A stretch of DNA of 64,000 nt from Nitrospira sp. (GTDB lineage Bacteria > Nitrospirota > Nitrospiria > Nitrospirales > Nitrospiraceae). A model generated the notes under the pieces. The model worked only from the letters and a program-made list of their open reading frames with translations. It had not been told where the DNA came from and did no database searches. Numbering within the stretch: the stretch's first letter is position 1; each line of letters begins with the position of its first letter. The position numbers and the translations under genes were made by a program. Shown in pieces: positions 60,672 through 64,000 of the stretch. Location of the stretch: positions 1 to 64,000 of the forward strand of contig JACOEK010000007.1 of NCBI GenBank assembly GCA_024998595.1. The letters are read 5' to 3'.

Positions 60672-61355
60672 ATGCCGTTGCCCTACTACGTCTCGCCTGA
60701 ACAGATGATGCAGGATAAGGCGGAGTATGCCAAAAAAGGCATCGCCAAGGGACGTTCGATTATTGCCTTGGAATATGTGGACGGTATTGTGCTGGCGGCG
60801 GACAATCCCAGTTCTTCCCTGCACAAGGTTTCAGAGGTCTACGATCGTATCGCTTTTGCCGGGGCCGGAAAATATAGCGAGTTCGAGCATCTCCGGAAGG
60901 CGGGCATACGCCATGCCGATCTGACCGGCTATATGTACAGCCGCGAAGATGTGAGCGCCAGGACCCTCTCGAACGCCTATTCGCAAAGCCTGGGGACGGC
61001 CTTCAGTACGGATGTGAAGCCGTTGGAGGTGGAAATCCTCGTGGTGCAAGTCGGCGTAAACGGCCAGGCGAACGAAATCTTTCGCATCTCGTTCGACGGC
61101 AGCATTGCGGATGAAAAGAGTTTCGCGGTGATCGGCGGGCGATCGGAAGCGGTGCAGCAATACTTGCGCGAACATGCGACGCCGCAGCCGCCGACGCTCA
61201 AAGACGGACTCCGGCGTTGTCTCTCCGCTCTGGAGCAGGTCGCCACACAGAAAATTCCTTCTGAAAACCTCGAAGTCGCCGTATTGGATAGGCATCGCCA
61301 GGGTCGGAAGTTCAGACGGTTGACCAGCGCCGATATCTCCCACCTGTTCGCATAA
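60672..61355 (+). CDS. prcA: 20S proteasome alpha subunit
   Basis: A 227-residue subunit without a propeptide or catalytic Thr. The N-terminus MPLPYYVSPEQMMQDKAEYAKKGIAKGRSII resembles PrcA, including the gate-forming region, then VDGIVLAADNPSSSLHKVSEVYDRIAFAGAGKYSEF. Outer alpha rings gate the chamber and dock Mpa through its C-terminus. It starts 3 bp after prcB. Confidence 0.96.
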   Translation: MPLPYYVSPEQMMQDKAEYAKKGIAKGRSIIALEYVDGIVLAADNPSSSLHKVSEVYDRIAFAGAGKYSEFEHLRKAGIRHADLTGYMYSREDVSARTLSNAYSQSLGTAFSTDVKPLEVEILVVQVGVNGQANEIFRISFDGSIADEKSFAVIGGRSEAVQQYLREHATPQPPTLKDGLRRCLSALEQVATQKIPSENLEVAVLDRHRQGRKFRRLTSADISHLFA

Positions 61356-61510
61356 CGTTCCTGCCTCGACATGGCCGCGTTTCCGATATAGTCGATGATC
61401 GGTCGGGTCATTTTCCGGCCGTGCAAGGCCCCGAAATGGCAGCCGGAGTCTGTTGAAGCCATCTGCGTCAGGGTGTATCCTGACAGGAGTCGCTTGGAGA
61501 ATGCGTCTCT
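61356..61510. other. prcA-pafA spacer without a Pup gene
   Basis: 155 bp in which I looked in all frames for a Pup- or UBact-type gene of 50-70 codons and found none. No terminator is evident. Confidence 0.5.
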
Positions 61511-62887
61511 ATGCAACAGCGAATTTTCGGCCTCGAAAACGAGTATGGTCTGATTTTTTCTCCCAATGGGAAGATCTATCTTCCGATGGAGAAAGTGCTG
61601 GGCTATATCTTTGAAGGACTGATTCCGAATAGCTGGCCGTCCAATGCGTTTCTGGTCAACGGAGCGCGATTCTATCAGGATACCGGCTGCCACCCCGAGT
61701 ACTCGACGCCTGAATGCGATAACATCCTCGATCTGGTCATTCACGATAAGGCCGGCGAGCGCTTACTGGAAGCCTGCTTACCGGCGGCCGAGGAGCGCTT
61801 GCGGGAAGAGGGGCTTTCGGGTGAAATCTATATTTTTAAAAACAATACGGATTCGCTTGGGAACACGTATGGGTGTCATGAAAACTACCTCATGCGCCGG
61901 GACGTGGATTTCTGGAAGGTGACCGAACAACTCATCCCGTTTTTCGTGACCCGGCAGATCTATTCCGGCGCGGGCAAGGTGTTGAAAGTCTCCGGCAAGC
62001 CGCAGTACTTCATTTCCCAACGCGCGCAGCACATCCACGAAAAGACGTCCTCCTCGACGACCTCCTCGCGCAGCATCATCAATACGAGAGATGAACCCCA
62101 TGCCGATGCGGAGAAATATCGGCGGCTCCACATCATCGTGGGGGATTCCAATATGTCGGAGTATGCCACCTATTTGAAGGTTGGCACCGCCACGTTAGTC
62201 TTGTCCATGATCGAATCGGGATTCGCGGTGACCGGCATGGAACTCGAAGACCCCGTCAAGGCCATCCGCGAAATCTCCCGCGATCCCACTCTCACGAAGA
62301 AGGTGAAGCTGGATGACGGTCGCCAGATGACGGCCATTGAAATCCAGCGCGTCTACGTGAAGCGCGCAACGGAATTCCTGGCTGCGCAGGATCATGATCC
62401 GGTCTTGGATGATGTGTTGGATAAGTGGGTTTCCGTCCTGGATCGCCTGGAAGAGGATCCGATGCAGTTGGTGCATGAGGTCGATTGGGTGATGAAAAAG
62501 CATCTCATTCAATCGTACACGGACAAGAAAGACTGCGGGTGGGATGATCCCAGAGTGTTTCTGTTGGATTTGCAATTTCATGACGTCAAACGTACACGCG
62601 GGCTGTATTATTTGATGGAGAATCGTGGCATGGCCACCAGGGTCGTGGAGGAAGAGGCGGTGCAACGTGCCATGTCGGTGCCGCCCCAGACCACCAGAGC
62701 GAAAGTCCGTGGCGACTTCATCCGTTTCGCGAGAGCCAAGAATCGTTCATACACGGTTGACTGGACCTATCTTAAACTGAACGGGTATTGGGAAGAGACG
62801 ATTCTCTGCATGGACCCCTTCAGCGCAGTCAACCGGCGGGTTGAGGAGTTATTGTCGCAAGTCTCCGGTGCGCGATTGTACCGATGA
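61511..62887 (+). CDS. pafA: Pup ligase PafA
   Basis: A 458-residue glutamine-synthetase-like ligase. IFGLENEYGLIF at the start carries the two Glu residues of the GIETEFG motif. Also HPEYSTPECDNILDLVIHDKAGERLLE, YIFKNNTDSLGNTYGCHENYL, RDEPHADAEKYRRLHIIVGDSNMSE, and QPPQTTRAKVRGDF-like VPPQTTRAKVRGDF near the end. It attaches the modifier to substrate lysines using ATP. It is separated from prcA by 155 bp and overlaps the next gene at ATGA. Confidence 0.95.
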   Translation: MQQRIFGLENEYGLIFSPNGKIYLPMEKVLGYIFEGLIPNSWPSNAFLVNGARFYQDTGCHPEYSTPECDNILDLVIHDKAGERLLEACLPAAEERLREEGLSGEIYIFKNNTDSLGNTYGCHENYLMRRDVDFWKVTEQLIPFFVTRQIYSGAGKVLKVSGKPQYFISQRAQHIHEKTSSSTTSSRSIINTRDEPHADAEKYRRLHIIVGDSNMSEYATYLKVGTATLVLSMIESGFAVTGMELEDPVKAIREISRDPTLTKKVKLDDGRQMTAIEIQRVYVKRATEFLAAQDHDPVLDDVLDKWVSVLDRLEEDPMQLVHEVDWVMKKHLIQSYTDKKDCGWDDPRVFLLDLQFHDVKRTRGLYYLMENRGMATRVVEEEAVQRAMSVPPQTTRAKVRGDFIRFARAKNRSYTVDWTYLKLNGYWEETILCMDPFSAVNRRVEELLSQVSGARLYR

Positions 62888-63903
62888 GACGGGTCGATGG
62901 ATTCAATCGAGCCAAGGCCATGTCGTTCCTCGATCGCTTTCTCATTATCTCGGTCGTGCTGCTGGCCAGCGTGTTTCCTGTTGAGCTGTTCCCGAACACG
63001 GGACCTGTGCCTCGAGGCGGGGACGGTCAGTTCAGCGGTAAACAGGGGCAGGTCGTGATCGTCACCATCCCGGACCTCAAGGAGGCCGCAAGCGTCAAAG
63101 GGCGCTTCATGGGACGTACCGTGACGCTGTTTCCGAATCCCGCGGCGGGCGGAACGGGCTATATCGGATTGCTCGGGATCGACTTGCAAGATGAACCAGG
63201 CCCGCATGAGCTGACGATCGATGCGCAATTGGGCGAGCAGACCAGACATTTTTCCTATCAGGTGCTCGTGGTGAAGGAAAAGTTTGCCGTCGAACATCTC
63301 AAATTGCCCAAGGATAAAGTCGATCTGGATGAGAAGGCGGCCGCGCGTTGGAAGGCTGAGCAGGAGCAGGTGCGCAAGGCTTTAGCGGAGGAGTCGGCGA
63401 TGCGCCTCTGGCAAGCGGGGTTCATCGAGCCGGTTCACGGCAAACGGACCGGCATCTTCGGCAGTGTTCGCATTATGAATGGGCAGCCCAGAAATCCCCA
63501 CAACGGAGAGGATATCGGCGCGCCGATGGGGACCGACGTGATGGCCAGCAATGATGGGGTCGTGCGGCTCGTTGTCGATCATATTTTTTCGGGGCGAGGC
63601 ATTTTTATCGATCACGGCCTCGGTCTCTATTCGATGTATTTTCACCTGTCGGAGGCCCTGGTCAACGAAGGTGATCTGGTCAAAGCCGGCCAGGTTATCG
63701 GGAAGGTCGGCGCCACCGGCCGAGCGACCGGCCCGCATCTCCACTGGGGGATGAAGGTCAACGGTGCCCGCGTGAATCCCTATGCGCTGCTCGAGTTACC
63801 CTTTCCGCAGAATCCTGACGCGGCACGCCCGGTGTTGGCTGCGCCGCCGGTTCCTTCTCCGATGGAATCAGCCCCGACGGCAGTCGGCGGTGATAGCCGA
63901 TAG
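62884..63903 (+). CDS. M23-family metallopeptidase, membrane-linked
   Basis: A 339-residue protein starting in the pafA stop (ATGA), so translation is coupled. The N-terminal hydrophobic segment (FLDRFLIISVVLLASVF) acts as a signal anchor; a beta-rich domain spans about 45-135. A C-terminal LytM/M23 domain has both zinc motifs: HNGEDIGAPMG (HxxxD) and HLHWGMKVNG (HxH). It should cut peptidoglycan cross-links in the periplasm. Its coupling to the Pup ligase gene has no obvious functional reason. Confidence 0.9.
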   Translation: MRRVDGFNRAKAMSFLDRFLIISVVLLASVFPVELFPNTGPVPRGGDGQFSGKQGQVVIVTIPDLKEAASVKGRFMGRTVTLFPNPAAGGTGYIGLLGIDLQDEPGPHELTIDAQLGEQTRHFSYQVLVVKEKFAVEHLKLPKDKVDLDEKAAARWKAEQEQVRKALAEESAMRLWQAGFIEPVHGKRTGIFGSVRIMNGQPRNPHNGEDIGAPMGTDVMASNDGVVRLVVDHIFSGRGIFIDHGLGLYSMYFHLSEALVNEGDLVKAGQVIGKVGATGRATGPHLHWGMKVNGARVNPYALLELPFPQNPDAARPVLAAPPVPSPMESAPTAVGGDSR

Positions 63904-64000
63904 GGCGTCTCTCCGTTCCTTTACCCATCTCGTCAATTGCCGCTCGAAAGATCTTCAAGCGGCGTGTGAGGGATCCTCAGTTCTCCTGCCGGGCTGGTGA
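63904..64000. other. Right edge, nothing recognised
   Basis: 97 bp after the M23 gene stop. No supported gene start and no clear terminator before the window ends. Confidence 0.4.

Overview
The window looks like a chromosomal segment of a Gram-negative bacterium of the phylum Nitrospirota, most likely a Nitrospira-type nitrifier. This is inferred from gene content, with no database search. The signs are an actinobacterial-type proteasome and Pup-ligase cluster in an organism that has TolC, an outer-membrane barrel and many lipoproteins, a SmbP-like metal-binding protein of the kind known from nitrifiers, and a five-haem c-type cytochrome. Genes are closely packed and GC-rich. I saw no rRNA, tRNA, CRISPR array, transposase or phage gene.

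Left accessory region (1-6.5 kb). Small envelope and regulatory genes: a CHASE3 membrane protein, a 33-residue membrane microprotein, a CBS protein, and two operons built from similar parts (small winged-helix-like proteins, lipoproteins, an SPFH lipoprotein, a receiver-only response regulator, an outer-membrane barrel, a DUF2934 protein). Four -24/-12 (sigma-54) promoters lie here. They are accompanied by three copies of the same inverted repeat, CGCAC-N10-GTGCG, placed 60-102 bp upstream of each promoter. I read this as one co-regulated sigma-54 envelope regulon, and it is the strongest candidate for an undescribed system.

Middle (6.5-35 kb). A mixed set: PepF peptidase, TPR protein, HDAC-family deacetylase overlapping a pentahaem cytochrome, a lower-GC gap with two tandemly duplicated micro-genes (57 and 54 aa), rhodanese, SmbP-like protein, nitrilase, AlgH, UvrA, NAT, an MBL hydrolase / CPBP / TolC group, and a glycan cluster (GT4, two MFS paralogues flanking a K/P/E-repeat BON protein, amylo-1,6-glucosidase). 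M28 peptidase and small hypothetical genes follow.

Right (35-54 kb). RNA and DNA upkeep and cell-envelope growth: an RRM protein with a long leader, a DEAD-box helicase, an FKBP, an SOS mutagenesis cassette (LexA-like, ImuB, DnaE2) divergent from uvrB, then ffh-rpsP-rimM-trmD-rplS-rnhB-yraN and ftsE-ftsX-envC-ctpA.

Far right (54-64 kb). thiS-thiG-thiE runs directly into mpa-dop-prcB-prcA-pafA and an M23 peptidase. All enzymes for a Pup-type degradation pathway are present, but no Pup or UBact modifier gene is visible in or next to the cluster.
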